A stretch of 64,000 nucleotides of DNA from Gnetum montanum (GCA_015680685.1 MNCI01026187.1:6852-70851); one strand, 5' to 3'. Counted from the stretch's first letter, positions 35,450 to 46,090 are shown. Numbers and translations: made by a program. The notes: generated from the sequence alone by a model not told the origin.

Positions 35450-37367
35450 TTAGTGAGGAAGGTTTTGAGAAACCTTGGATTTCTCTAGGAGACAACTATA
35501 GGATCATCATCTTTGATAATAGGGATCTTTTGGCAAGCCATGAGAATAGGGTTTAAGGTTCTCCTCATAATTAAAGATGTTGTAGAAGAAGTGAAATCTA
35601 ACCTAAAAACAAGAGGGGTCCCTTTCATTTTGGTGATGTGACCCTATAGTACTTTATGCAAAAGAGAATCCTTCTCAAAGGATGAAAATTTTTAAAGCAA
35701 TGGTAGCAAAAATGACTAGGATAACTTCAATCTTGCAAACATTTGTAGAATAAGCTTTTAAGGGATAAGAAATTACTCAAATATGAACTTTAAGTAAGAA
35801 AGTTCCATAATTCTAATTGAATAAATGCTTCCTTTTTGATGTTTTGGATGTTAAGAGAGGTACAAGATGTATTGATATGCATTTTGAGATTTTTGATGGC
35901 ATTTTGTTGCTAGGATTCTAGTCTTACAAAATGCCTCATCTTTATAAAAATGTACATCAAGAATGTTAATAGAATATTGAGAGGTTGGCATAGTAATATT
36001 GATGTTCTTGTATTGAGCATTATATGCATTGAAGAAAATTTTTAATAGCTTCTTTGATCTAGTATAAAAACCAATAGCATCATCAATGTATCTTTTAAAA
36101 TAATAAAGATGGTGTGTGTTAGTTTTGAGAAGGAGATTCTTTTCCAAGAAACAAAGAGAGAAGTATATACCATTGCAAAATTTCTTTCCATGGTAGTCGC
36201 TCTTGTTTGTAATTCTTTTCATTAAACTCTAGATAATGTTTAGAAAGAACAAGTGTAGCAAGATCACTTATTGCTCTTGCATATTGCTGCTATTTTGAAT
36301 GATTTATTTTATTATAATATTTGTAAATCATCTCCTTTCATGTGAAAATTCCTTCTTTAGTTGGAATACTAGGATATAAAGATTCAACATAAAAGGTGAA
36401 TAAGATTACATTTAGTGGTAATACTAAATCATGAGAATCTCTTATCAATGTGGCAGAGTCTCATAGGTTAGTAAGATATGTAGGAGTTGTGAAGCTAGTT
36501 CTAAGAGGTAACTAGTATAGCTACAAATGGTCCTACCAACAAAAGTTGGTTTGTGAATTTTGAAATAAAGTAAAATGCACAAGGCTTGGTTTTGTGGATT
36601 GGTATTTGGAGAAGATTATCTTCAAATAGTCTAGGGAGGTTTGGATAGTTAGTAATAATATTGCAACACTTGGACTTAATAACAAACCAAGGAACTACTA
36701 GAACCTCATCATAAACATCTGAATCTAAAAATTATCTGTTGGGCTCGTTCACATACTAGGAAGTAATTAAAATAACAAGACCAATATTTTTATCTACTAG
36801 TTTAATGATAATGGTGTTGTCTTTTTTTAGTCTATCTAAGGCTTCCAAAAGATTATTTGATAGGAAAGTGCATTTTTTATTATTCACTTTTTTCAGCTTA
36901 TCCATTAAGATTTTGTTTACTTTAATAAGGGTAATCTCCATGTCATTCATGGTGCAGGGAGGATTCCAATTTTTAGGATGCCTAAGTTTTCTTCTTGCCA
37001 AAGAGATAGTATGATAATGAGAAAATTCAAAATGCTCATGTATTGTTTGTAAGTGGTTGGCAAAGAAATTTCTTAGTCTTAAATGCCTAGTGAAAGAAAT
37101 AAATTCCTTGATGATATCATAATAAGACATGGTAAGTAGTCTAGGCAAGAATTTCATTCCTAAAGCAAGAAGACATTTCTTGAAGGTGGATAAATGGAAA
37201 GAGGATAAATTATGGAAAGGAAGCTTGAAAAGCCTATTCTCAACTTTTGATGCTATTTTCTTACTAAATAATATTTGGGTGAACAATGGTTGATCCAAAG
37301 ATGGAAATAAAAAATTTAAACAAAAAAAAGGTCTTGGTTTGGTTAGTTGGAGGTTGAAGTACCTCAA
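35450..37367 (-). pseudogene. Penelope-like reverse transcriptase relic
   Basis: The reading starts upstream of 37367 with no clear ATG. The segment 37367-36756 carries the PLE N-terminal signature: ALGMKFLP near 37160, a long helical part, then NTIIIKLVDKNIGLVIL near 36800. After stops and shifts come LYFKIHKP near 36560 (the PLE K-I-H-K motif) and SLYPSIPTKEGI near 36346-36384 (palm motif A). The catalytic triplet RYIDD is at 36079-36093, INILDVHFYK at about 35990, and S-stop-HPKHQKGS near 35830-35855, where the family has S-x-H-P. The residue before V-E-S-L-Y is Tyr where the family has catalytic Asp, so even the motif A acid is lost. The enzyme would copy element RNA onto a DNA 3' end. 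The C-terminal part, with RNP-R-x-LKTF, ends near 35450. Confidence 0.88.
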
Positions 37368-38805
37368 TCATAGCCTCTTCCGCAAACACAGTTTCCTCTT
37401 TTATTTCTTTCATGTTCACATCATCAACCTCATCCCCTACCTCTCCCTCAAGATTGTACCATGAGTGAAGTAGATCTAATAGGATTATTTGATGGTTTCT
37501 ATCTAGACTAGATAGCTCAGTAGTAGCTAAGGTGTTTAATGGATGTCCATTCTAATCTTGATTGGAGAAAAATGGACCTTCAAAGTTTAAATTATCCTCT
37601 TTTAGATTTGAGTTATTCTAATTTTGTTTCTTATTGATCTATTTATGTGTTTTATTTTTCTATGGTTTTTTAGAATTTAATTCTTAAGGATAAGTTGATG
37701 AATTTTAGGACTAAGATATAAAAATGCTCTTTTGGTAAGATCATTAATATTTGGCTCTACATCCATCTTGTTTGTTTATTCTTTGGCAATAGAGTGAGCT
37801 TGTTTATTAGGTTCCACGGCTTGTTGTTTTGCTTCTTCATGAAGGTTGTGTTCTAGAATCACTTGGTTACAATATGATTTTAATTTTGTAATAAAGGATT
37901 ATAGGAGTTTATCTATGTTAACACCTTGAAAGAAGTCTTATGGGTTCAATGAATGAATGATAGTTTCAAAGCATTGCGAAGTTTTCACAACAAAATTTTA
38001 GAGCCCTAATTGACATTCTATAGCTATATGGTAGGCTCCCATGTGTTTTTTGTTGCACTCATCATGTATTTCTACAAATATTTTCTACATTGAAGTATTT
38101 TTTGGAGATCTTTCAACTTTTAATTTTGGTAGTTTTCTTCATAGAATTTAGATGATTACATTTCTTTTATCCATGCCTTATATTTTAACTTTGTTATCAA
38201 TTACTCGTTGTGCTCATGGAATAAATTTTGTAAGTCATTCATAGAATTCATGACCAAATCCAAGACACAAGGTGCAATATTAATGGAGGATTCATCACAA
38301 GTACATTATTTAACAATGGTTTCCAAGGTTGAAGTTTCGTTGTCTAACTTAGAAACTTCTTTGAGATAATGTTGCAATGTCTTTTGTCTCTCTAATTTAA
38401 TTTTTATTGTAGATTGGCAATGGAATTTTTGGAATAGTCCAATTCTTTTTCAAATTCTACATGAAATTGAGGTTTCAAAGTGTTATACTGAATTCTAAGA
38501 TTTGTTAGATTGTGTGTTAGTTCAAGGTTAACACATGTAAGGAGATATAATCATAAAACCATTCCTTTCCCATAGATTCAATGTAAATATGGTCAAAGAA
38601 AATATGTTCAAGATCCTCACCTAGTTGATTGTTATGAGAGGAGCACTTTGTTGAAAAGAAGTCTATAGGAATAATATTATAGTCCTACTACTAGTTGTTT
38701 CAATCTCTCTCTCTTTCTCAACCAAGAGCATCATCCAAATGAGGCATACTGGATGACATCATATATCAATTGAAGATCATAACGAGAAGAAAACTAAAGG
38801 TAAAA
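37368..38805 (-). other. PLE 5' region, no domain recognised
   Basis: On the minus strand this part precedes the reverse transcriptase. Its distal ~1 kb is shared with copy 1 (27500-28425), so it belongs to the element. It is interrupted by stops in all frames, and I cannot say whether it encoded a separate first ORF, the N-terminal end of the polymerase or a long leader. Confidence 0.6.
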
Positions 38806-38811
38806 AGCTAG

Positions 38812-39390
38812 AAAAGTATTACATGCTGCTTATTGATATCTTGGGTTAGCTTGAAGGCAGTAGTGAAAAATAGCAATGTGAATTACAACATGAAGAAAAA
38901 ATGTGGTGAAGTGAAGTGCTTTCTAGGAATTGCACCCCTCATCAATACTTATCCAAGCTATGCCAACCCAAAATTCTTTGTTGATCACCTTCTGGTTGCA
39001 TGAATATAATATGTGAAAAATTTAGAATAGCATGCTATTTTTATTTCATCTAGAATGAAGGAATGTGACATTTTTTTAAACATCATGTCTTGTTGCTAAA
39101 TTAAAAGTCCAACTTTAACAAGTAATAAAATTATTATAAGTTTCTATGGAAAGCTTATAAAATAATAAGATTATTATAAATTTTCATGGAAAACTTATAA
39201 AATAATGTATCCCATTTGTTTTAAAAAATATGAGGGTGGGTTATATTAGCAACCAGAAATTTAAAGAAAATCCATTAAATTTCTGAATTGGAATTTATCC
39301 ATATAGAATAGAAAATTTTGGTGAGAAAGGCTCTAAGACATCTTGGATTTCCCTAGAAAATAACTACAAGATCATCATATTTGATTCCAC
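38812..39390 (-). mobile_element. PLE 3'-terminal fragment (~0.58 kb)
   Basis: It begins, as + sequence, AGTATTACATGCTGCTTATT after the short remnant AGGTAAAAAGC, and aligns with 34988-35540. It stops about 20 bases short of the internal telomere-like motif and passes into telomeric array D. With the longest copy it forms a head-to-tail dimer, the counterpart of 26757-29035. Confidence 0.82.
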
Positions 39391-39612
39391 ATCACAGGTT
39401 TAGGGTTTAGAATTAAGGGAATAGGGTTTAGGTTTTAGGCTAAAGGATTCAAGGATTAGTGTTCAGGATTTAGGATTTAGGGTTCTAGTCTTATGGTTTT
39501 AGGGTTTAGAATTTTAGGAATTTAGGATTTAAGGCTTAATGATTTAGGATTTAGGGTTTAGAGCTTAGATTTTACAATTTAGGGTTCAATGTCTAGGATT
39601 TAGGATTGAGGT
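39391..39612 (+). repeat. Degenerate telomeric array D, TTTAGGG strand on plus
   Basis: About 220 bases of TTTAGGG variants capping the truncated PLE fragment. Non-repetitive sequence follows at about 39613. Confidence 0.9.
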
Positions 39613-42509
39613 TTGAAGGGGATTTTTTTGGCCGAGAGACCAACTCGTCTCGTAGGATAGGGGGGAGGGGGAAGTGCATTTGTCACCCTCTATGTCATGC
39701 CCCACGTAAGATCCCATGAAATGGGAGAAAACATGAACCAAAGAGCCATACATTTTCATATTCCTATTGTGCAAAATGTGAACCAAAGAGCCATAGCTTT
39801 TCATATTCTTGCTACACACATAGAAAAGCCAAACACAACCAAATGCAAAATGGGAATGGGAATTCCATTTTCATTCTGTGTCCATCTTTGTCTACAATTG
39901 CTGCTATAGGCCACCTGGCCCAACCGAACCAACTTCAATGATGCCAGCTTTATAGCTCTACTAGAGTGCTGAAAAGGCACCTACAATGGTGGCCCATGCT
40001 TCAGTTGCAATAACAAGCTCATCAATATACACTTCTTCAACCAAGGTAGAAATAAGGTAGTAGGCTAGTCAGCCCTTGCTGCATCCTTGCTTAACACCAA
40101 GGGCCACGACATGCACACATCATTGACAATCATAATACAATTTTGTTATAATAGCTAAAAGATCCTTTCATTTAGGTTTCTTTTTTTAGGAGAAAATTTA
40201 TATATGAATTAGGCCAATATGTTTCTTGAGTAGATTTGTTTGAATGTATGTTTTAAGCATAAAATTTTCCAGGTAGGGGTAGGATGAGGGGTGGAGCCAG
40301 AGGCATTCAAGGAAAGATGCTAATGGCTATAGTTGAAGCTGTAGCTTGGGGGGAAGTGTCTTCTGAAGTTTTTGTATCAACAATAGCCTTTGGTTATTGG
40401 AATCTCTTTCTAGAAAAAAACTTTCTACCAGTATTTTTATGTGTGTTTTTGTTAATTTTTTATAGTGAATTGTAACATGTTGAACATTACATTTTTATGA
40501 TTTTGTGCAATTTTCATAGTTTCACTTCAAGATGAACTCTTATGTCATCAGTACTTATTATTCCTTCCTATACATTTGCATTCCCAATGCAGAAAGATTC
40601 CAAAGTTTGGTTTTGTTCTTTTCTCAATGCTTTTTGAAGTGGTAGGAAATTATGAAATTGTAATTTTTTGCTACTATCTTGAGTAATATTCTTTTGCTAC
40701 ACCATTTTCCAATGTAAAGGAACATTTTTAAGTTCATTTTCTCTTTATCTCATTGTATATTTTATGTAGGTTTTATCATTTCTGTGGCTATGCTTTGAAA
40801 TTCAGCAATTACCATGGAGTAGATGCATTTAGTTGTTACGATTGTGATTGCTTTTTCATTTTCAATATGCATTTTAATAAAATTCAAAATCATTAGCATT
40901 TTTGATAGCACGTGAAAATTATTATCCAATTTGAGATGTCGGCCTAACTTCGGTTATAACTTTAACAATTTTTCCTGCTCATTAGGAGGACTTAAAGAGC
41001 TCAAATTTCATAATTTCTTCTTACCTTCAAACATGCAGTGAGGCCTTTTCTTTATGTACATATTCTTTGATTGATGGAATCTAATGGATGATATGGTTGT
41101 TAACTTGGTAAATTTTAAAAATGAGAACTACTACACCCCCAGCAGCCTACACCTTGGAAAGATCTCTGGCAAGATCATGTTGTGATGATCTTAGCTATTG
41201 CTGAGGAAAATGGTAACGAGCTCTCTACCGATGCACATGTCTTGCCATAATCATAAATAACCAATTATTTATAAATCTTCCGTAACCAAAGAGTTACTAC
41301 AGGGGAGCCAATGATTATATTTATCTTAGTTATTCATAATCTCGATTATATCTAATGATATATTTATAATCATAAACATAAATGATTATATATAATGATT
41401 ATAAACATTTCATCATAAATAAAGTTGATTATTTATAATCATTTCATTATATATATCTTATGGATAATGCTAACTGAGATACAATCATTATGGGCTAGCA
41501 TTATAAATGAATAAATAATATCTCTAAAATTATGGAATATGAGTAATATTTCATCATATCCTGGCTTTATTTATTATGAAATGTTTATCATTTGAATGAA
41601 TATTATAATCCATAATATCTTAGATTATAATTATGGATTATTGCTCTAATTATAATAATCTCGTAACATTTATTAGATTTCACAATAATTATAATATAAT
41701 AATTATGAATGAGGTGTTAGCATCATTCATATCTTGTCCATTGTAACAATAATGTCAATATACAAAAGCTCGTGATATAATAATAACATTATTTATGCAT
41801 TTTTAATGTGATTTTTTATATCTCCAAAAAAAAATATGCATTACAAATATATGTTGCAGTGCCAATTTAGTTTGATCTCTTCATATTCCCTCACCCGCAT
41901 GCACCACATGCATGGGAGCTAAAGAATCAGTGCAGAGGAGTTGAATCTCTACTTGATTAATGTCCCCTAACCCCTCAACTTCCCATTTTTCTCTTTCTAT
42001 TTCCTCACATGCACACACCACATGCAAGGGGGCTAGAGAGTCACTACACAGGAGCCGAATCTCTATTCAATTGACGTCCCCAACCCTCCCCATTCATCTC
42101 TTCATATTCCCTTACATGTAGGGCCTGACATGGGTAATAATGAATGTTTATTATTATAAATGGTGGGTAATATTGAATATTTATTATTATTATAAATGGT
42201 TATGGTTATGATTACAGTAACAATGAATATTTATTATTATTATAAATGATGATGATTATGGTTACAGTGACGATTACGGTGTGATGTAGTATTTAAAGAT
42301 ATTGAACTTAGGCATCGTCTTACAAGATTAAGAGGTGAAATATTGGAATTCATGCATTTTTAGAAACATGAATTCTGTTGCTATTAGTCCTAATAGATAA
42401 GGTGAAGAACACTTTCTTCAAGATTAGCAACAACAACCATCTACTACAAGAAGTAGTGCAACAACTATGTACTGCAACAAGTAATGCAATCTCTGCTTTT
42501 ATGTGAAGG
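39613..42509. other. Non-telomeric stretch, no gene identified
   Basis: This stretch, especially 39613-40130, is visibly richer in G and C than its surroundings. A ~45 bp unit (ATGAACCAAAGAGCCATA) occurs twice at about 39731-39820. An open frame at 40284-40475 (63 codons, start MRGGARGIQG) lies just after a TTTTCCAG acceptor-like sequence at about 40266-40273, but nothing identifies it. Positions 41240-41760 are extremely AT-rich with many short palindromes. A ~115 bp unit is tandemly repeated about twice at 41872-42100. Positions 42125-42290 hold ATTATTATA-type simple repeats. Confidence 0.5.
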
Positions 42510-43135
42510 TGCAAGGGTAATACTTACAGTTACCTAAAGTAGGATTGGTGAATGATGCACTTGGCATGATTCATAGTATTATGTATCATTAAGGTAAATA
42601 GCCACCTGCATTACCGTTATACGTTATTGTTGACTTTGACTCCTACATCGGATGTGCCTTTGATAATGGTAATCCTCTTCATGTGCCAATTGTACCTGTG
42701 GTCCAAGGAGCATCTCGTTAATCACCATTATAGTTGGCATGGGCCATGACTATTCATAAATATTAAGGAATGACACTAGATAAGGCTACTATTCACATTG
42801 GTTCAAGAGAAGTTATGGGTCTAATGTTTGTTGCATTATCTGGAGNGTTAAAGAATCAATGGTCTTAACTCCAGATAATGCAACAAACATTAGACCCATA
42901 ACTTCTCTTGAACCAATGTGAATAGTAGCCTTATNATTCTACTCATAGCCCATGAAACCACTACACAAGAGGACTTACGGGTCTAACATTTGTTGCATTA
43001 TCTAGAGTTAAGACCATTGATTCTTTAAAGGTTCATCCTCCTTTTCATGTGGAAAGATATAGAAAAAATTTAGATGCTAAATGTCTCCAAAGTAGAATTG
43101 CACAAGAAGTTGATTTTGCTTAATTGGATGATTAG
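42510..43135 (+). pseudogene. PIF1-like helicase, C-terminal relic
   Basis: Readings in two frames give the end of a PIF1-family superfamily 1 helicase: ARVILTVT, then VGLVNDALGMIHSIMY, PALPLYVIVDFDSYIG, LAWAMTIHKY-stop-GMTLDKA, VMGLMFVALSGVKTIDSLKV and finally HVERYRKNLDAKCLQSRIAQ. The TIHK-x-QG and VALSRV (here VALSGV) boxes are helicase motifs V and VI. The N-terminal Walker A part is absent. Such fragments arise both from host PIF1 genes and from Helitron RepHel proteins. No Helitron Rep motif or terminus is seen. The reading is interrupted by an artificial-looking inverted segment at 42846-42935. Confidence 0.82.
42780..42934. repeat. Perfect 66 bp inverted repeat bounded by single Ns, likely artefact
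   Basis: 42780-42845 and 42869-42934 are perfect reverse complements. A single N sits at 42846 and another at 42935. The reverse-oriented part also contains, inverted, the helicase codons that should follow 42845. This is what a mis-joined contig end looks like. Confidence 0.85.
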
Positions 43136-43775
43136 GTATATTAAGTTCAAACTTATTGTATTTTTCCTTTTTCTCAATCGTATTATGCAGCCCTATAATG
43201 TTTGTTGCAATAATTGTGCAATGTATTCCTTCATCAAGATATACGAAATATAAAAACTTTTCTTTAACCAATTTATGTTTACCAGTATATATTATTTGGA
43301 ATGCAAATAGTGATGATAACTTTTAAAAAAATTAAATTCTACTCATAGCCCATGAAACCAGTACACAAGAGAACTTACGGGTCTAATGTTTATTGCATTA
43401 TCTAGAGTCAAGACCATTGATTTTTTAAAGATTCATCCTTCTTTCTATGTGCAAAGATACAGAAAGATTTCAGATGCTAAACATCTCCAAAGTAGAATTG
43501 CATAAAAAGTTTGTTTTGCTCAATTAGAGGATTCGGCATATTAAGTTCACACTTATCATTATATTTTGCCTTTTGCTCAATCCTATTATACAACTTGTAA
43601 TTTTTGTTGCAATAATTGTGCAATGTATTCCTTCATCAATATATATGAAATATATAAACTTTTATTTTAACCAATTTATGTTTACCAATATATATTATTT
43701 GGAATGCAAATAGTGATGATAACTTAAAAAATGAAAAAATAATTAAATTCTACTCATAGCCCATGAAACCGCTCC
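42936..43775 (+). repeat. ~400 bp tandem repeat of the helicase 3' end
   Basis: ATTCTACTCATAGCCCATGAAACC opens units at 42936, about 43336 and about 43746. The first two are full-length and carry the last ~65 helicase codons plus 3' sequence; the third is cut off after about 30 bases by the foldback element at 43776. The second unit is more decayed. Confidence 0.8.
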
Positions 43776-44199
43776 ACTAGCTTAGATATATATATATATA
43801 TATATTGGTTGAGATGATTTTTATAAGAAAATGATGTTACCAAAGCCTGACTACTGGACAAGGTAACAAGATAACTAAAAAAATGATGTTTCTCTACCAC
43901 TTACCCAATTTAGTTTCACCCTCTTAGTCAAGTTTTCTCTTTCTTTGTTTGTTCATGACATTTTGAGCATTATTTATGCAAGAGATTTATTTCTCAAAAA
44001 TGCCATGAATAAATAAAGAAAGAGAAAACTTGACCTAGAGGGTAAAACTAAATTGGATAAGTGGTAGAGAAACAGAGGAGGCTCAGTGATTCCATTTTTA
44101 GTTATCTTGTTACCTCATCCAGTAGTCGGGATTGGTTAACATCATTTTTTAAAAATAATCTTGGCCAATCTATATATATATATATATATATAAGCTAGT
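43776..44199. mobile_element. 424 bp foldback (long-TIR, MITE-like) element
   Basis: The ends are ACTAGCTTA and TAAGCTAGT, each followed inward by a TA dinucleotide run. Arms of about 200 bases (43776-43969 and 43995-44199) are near-complementary, with a loop of about 25 bases, so a single strand would form one long hairpin. There is no coding capacity. No target duplication is certain. Confidence 0.82.
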
Positions 44200-44204
44200 A
44201 AGTT

Positions 44205-46090
44205 TCTAGGGTTTTAGGATTTAGGGTTTAGGGTTCAAGGCTTAGTGTTTTAGGATTTTAGGATATAGGTTTTAAAGGTTTAGGGTTTTAAGGTTTAGGG
44301 TTTTAGGGTTTACAATTTTACAATTTATGGTTCTAGGGTTTAGGGTTCTAGGGTTTAGAGTTTAGGTTGTAGGGTGTAGGGTTTTGGGTTCTAGGTTCTA
44401 GGATTTTAAGGTATAGGGTCTATGTGCTAGGATCTAGGGCTTATGGCTTAGGATTTAAGGCTTAGGACTTATGGTTTATGGTTTAGAATTTTGGATGTAG
44501 GTTTCCTTAGGTTTTGTGTTTTGAGGATTTAGGAGTTGTTATGGTTTAGGATATTAAGGGGCCTTAGAGTTTAGGGTTTATGATTTATGTTTTAGGGTTA
44601 AGGGTTCAAGGTTCAAAGTTTAGGTTTTAGGGTTTATGGTTTGGGGTTAGAGTTTAGAGCTTAAGGTTTATGAATTTTGGAATTTGGGTTTAAGGTTTAA
44701 GGTTTTGGATTTTGGGTTTTTGTTTTTAGGGTTTAGGGTTCAAGGTTTATGGTTTAGGATTTTGGGTTTAGGGTTTAGTGATTAGGGCTTAGGGCCTAAG
44801 GCTTATGGTTTAGGGTTTAGGGCTTTGATTTTATGGTTTAGTGTTCTTAGGGTTTGAGATTTAGGGTTTAGGGTTTATGGGTTTAAGTTTTAAGGTTTAG
44901 GGTTCATGGTTTAGAATTTTAGGGTTTTAGTATTTAGGATTTTATGTTTTAGCATTTAAGATGTAGGGATTAGGGTTTAGCATTTAGGATTTTAGGGTTA
45001 TGCTTTGAGGGTTTAATATTCATGGTTTAGGATTTAAAGGTTCAAGGTTCAAGTATCAAGGTGTATGGTTGAGGGTCTAGCATTTAGAATTTAGTGTTTA
45101 AGATTTATTTTTTAGTGTTTGGGTTTTAGGGTTCATGATTCAGAGTCTATGATTTAGGGTCTAGGTTTTAGGATTGTCTGTTTTGGTGTTTAGTGTTTAG
45201 GGTTTAGGGTTCAAGGTTTAGTGTTTAGGGTTTAGGATTTATGGTTTATTATTTATGGTTTAGGATTTAGAATTCAAAGTTCACTATTATTAGGGTGTAG
45301 GGTTTAGGGATGAGGATTCACATTTGAGGATTTAGCATTGAGGGTTTAGGATTTAGTGTTGAGGATTGAGGTTTTAGGATTTAGGATTTATGGTTTGGAA
45401 TTTGGGCCTTGGGGTTTAGGGTTCTTAGGGTTTATGGTTTAGGATTTAGTTTATGGTTCATGGTTCAGGGTTTAGGATTCATGGTTCAAGAATGTGCATT
45501 TAGGGTTTAGGATTCTTAAGGTTTTAAGTTTATGGTTTAGGATTTCGGGGTTTAGGGGTTTAGGGTTGAAGCTTTAGGATTTAGGGTTAAGGGATTTAGT
45601 ATTTAGGGTTTAGGGATATAGGATTCTAGGGTTTAGTGGTTCAAGGTTCAGGGTTCATGGTTGTAAGGGTTTAGGGTTTAATGTTCAATGTTCAAGGTTA
45701 AGTATTTATAGTTTAAGATTAAGGGTTGATGGTTCATGGTTCAAGTTTTAATGTTTAGGGTTCAAGCTTTAGGATTTAGTGTCTAGGGTTTAGGATTCTA
45801 GGGGAACCTTGGTTTCTAGAGTTAAGGGTCTACAATTTAGGGTTTAGTGTTTATGGTATAGGGTTCAATGTTTAAGTGTCAAAGTTCATATGGTTTAGTG
45901 TTTAGGTATTACGGTTCTTAAGTTATAGGGTTGAGGGTTCATGATTTAGAGTTTAGGGTTTAGAGTTCAATGTTTAGGGTTTACAATTCACACTTCAAGG
46001 TTTAGGGTTTAGTGTTTAAGATTTAGGATTAATGGTTGAGGGCTTAGGGTCTAGGATTTAGGCTTCTAGGAAATATTTAAAGTTAAAGGT
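44205..46090 (+). repeat. Degenerate telomeric array E, TTTAGGG strand on plus
   Basis: About 1.9 kb of TTTAGGG variants, the longest array in the window and in the same orientation as A-D. It begins a few bases after the foldback element and ends in a GTTAAAA-rich tract. Confidence 0.95.

Larger units (their letters stand above)
34988..38805 (-). mobile_element. Penelope-like element, longest copy (3.8 kb)
   Basis: This minus-strand element retains both ends seen in the window. The 3' end is at 34988 next to a GTTAAAA tract. The 5' end near 38805 joins another element's 3' end at the same junction as at 28425. From 5' to 3' it holds about 1.4 kb without a recognised domain, the reverse transcriptase (37367 down to about 35450) and about 0.5 kb of tail. 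An internal AATAGGGTTTA sequence resembling one and a half telomere heptamers lies near 35546. No GIY-YIG endonuclease (the C-terminal domain of canonical Penelope elements) is visible, and the tail has little room for one. This suits the endonuclease-deficient, telomere-associated PLE group described from rotifers, fungi, protists and plants. Confidence 0.85.

Noticed and set aside
42780-42934. Biological hairpin or MITE inside the helicase gene
   Set aside because: Arms are perfect in otherwise decayed DNA, single Ns bound it, and the inverted part includes the missing downstream codons. An assembly artefact is far likelier.
42510-43135. PIF1 relic and telomeric arrays as one functional telomere system
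   Set aside because: The fragment is a dead C-terminus in tandem repeats. Proximity alone is no evidence.
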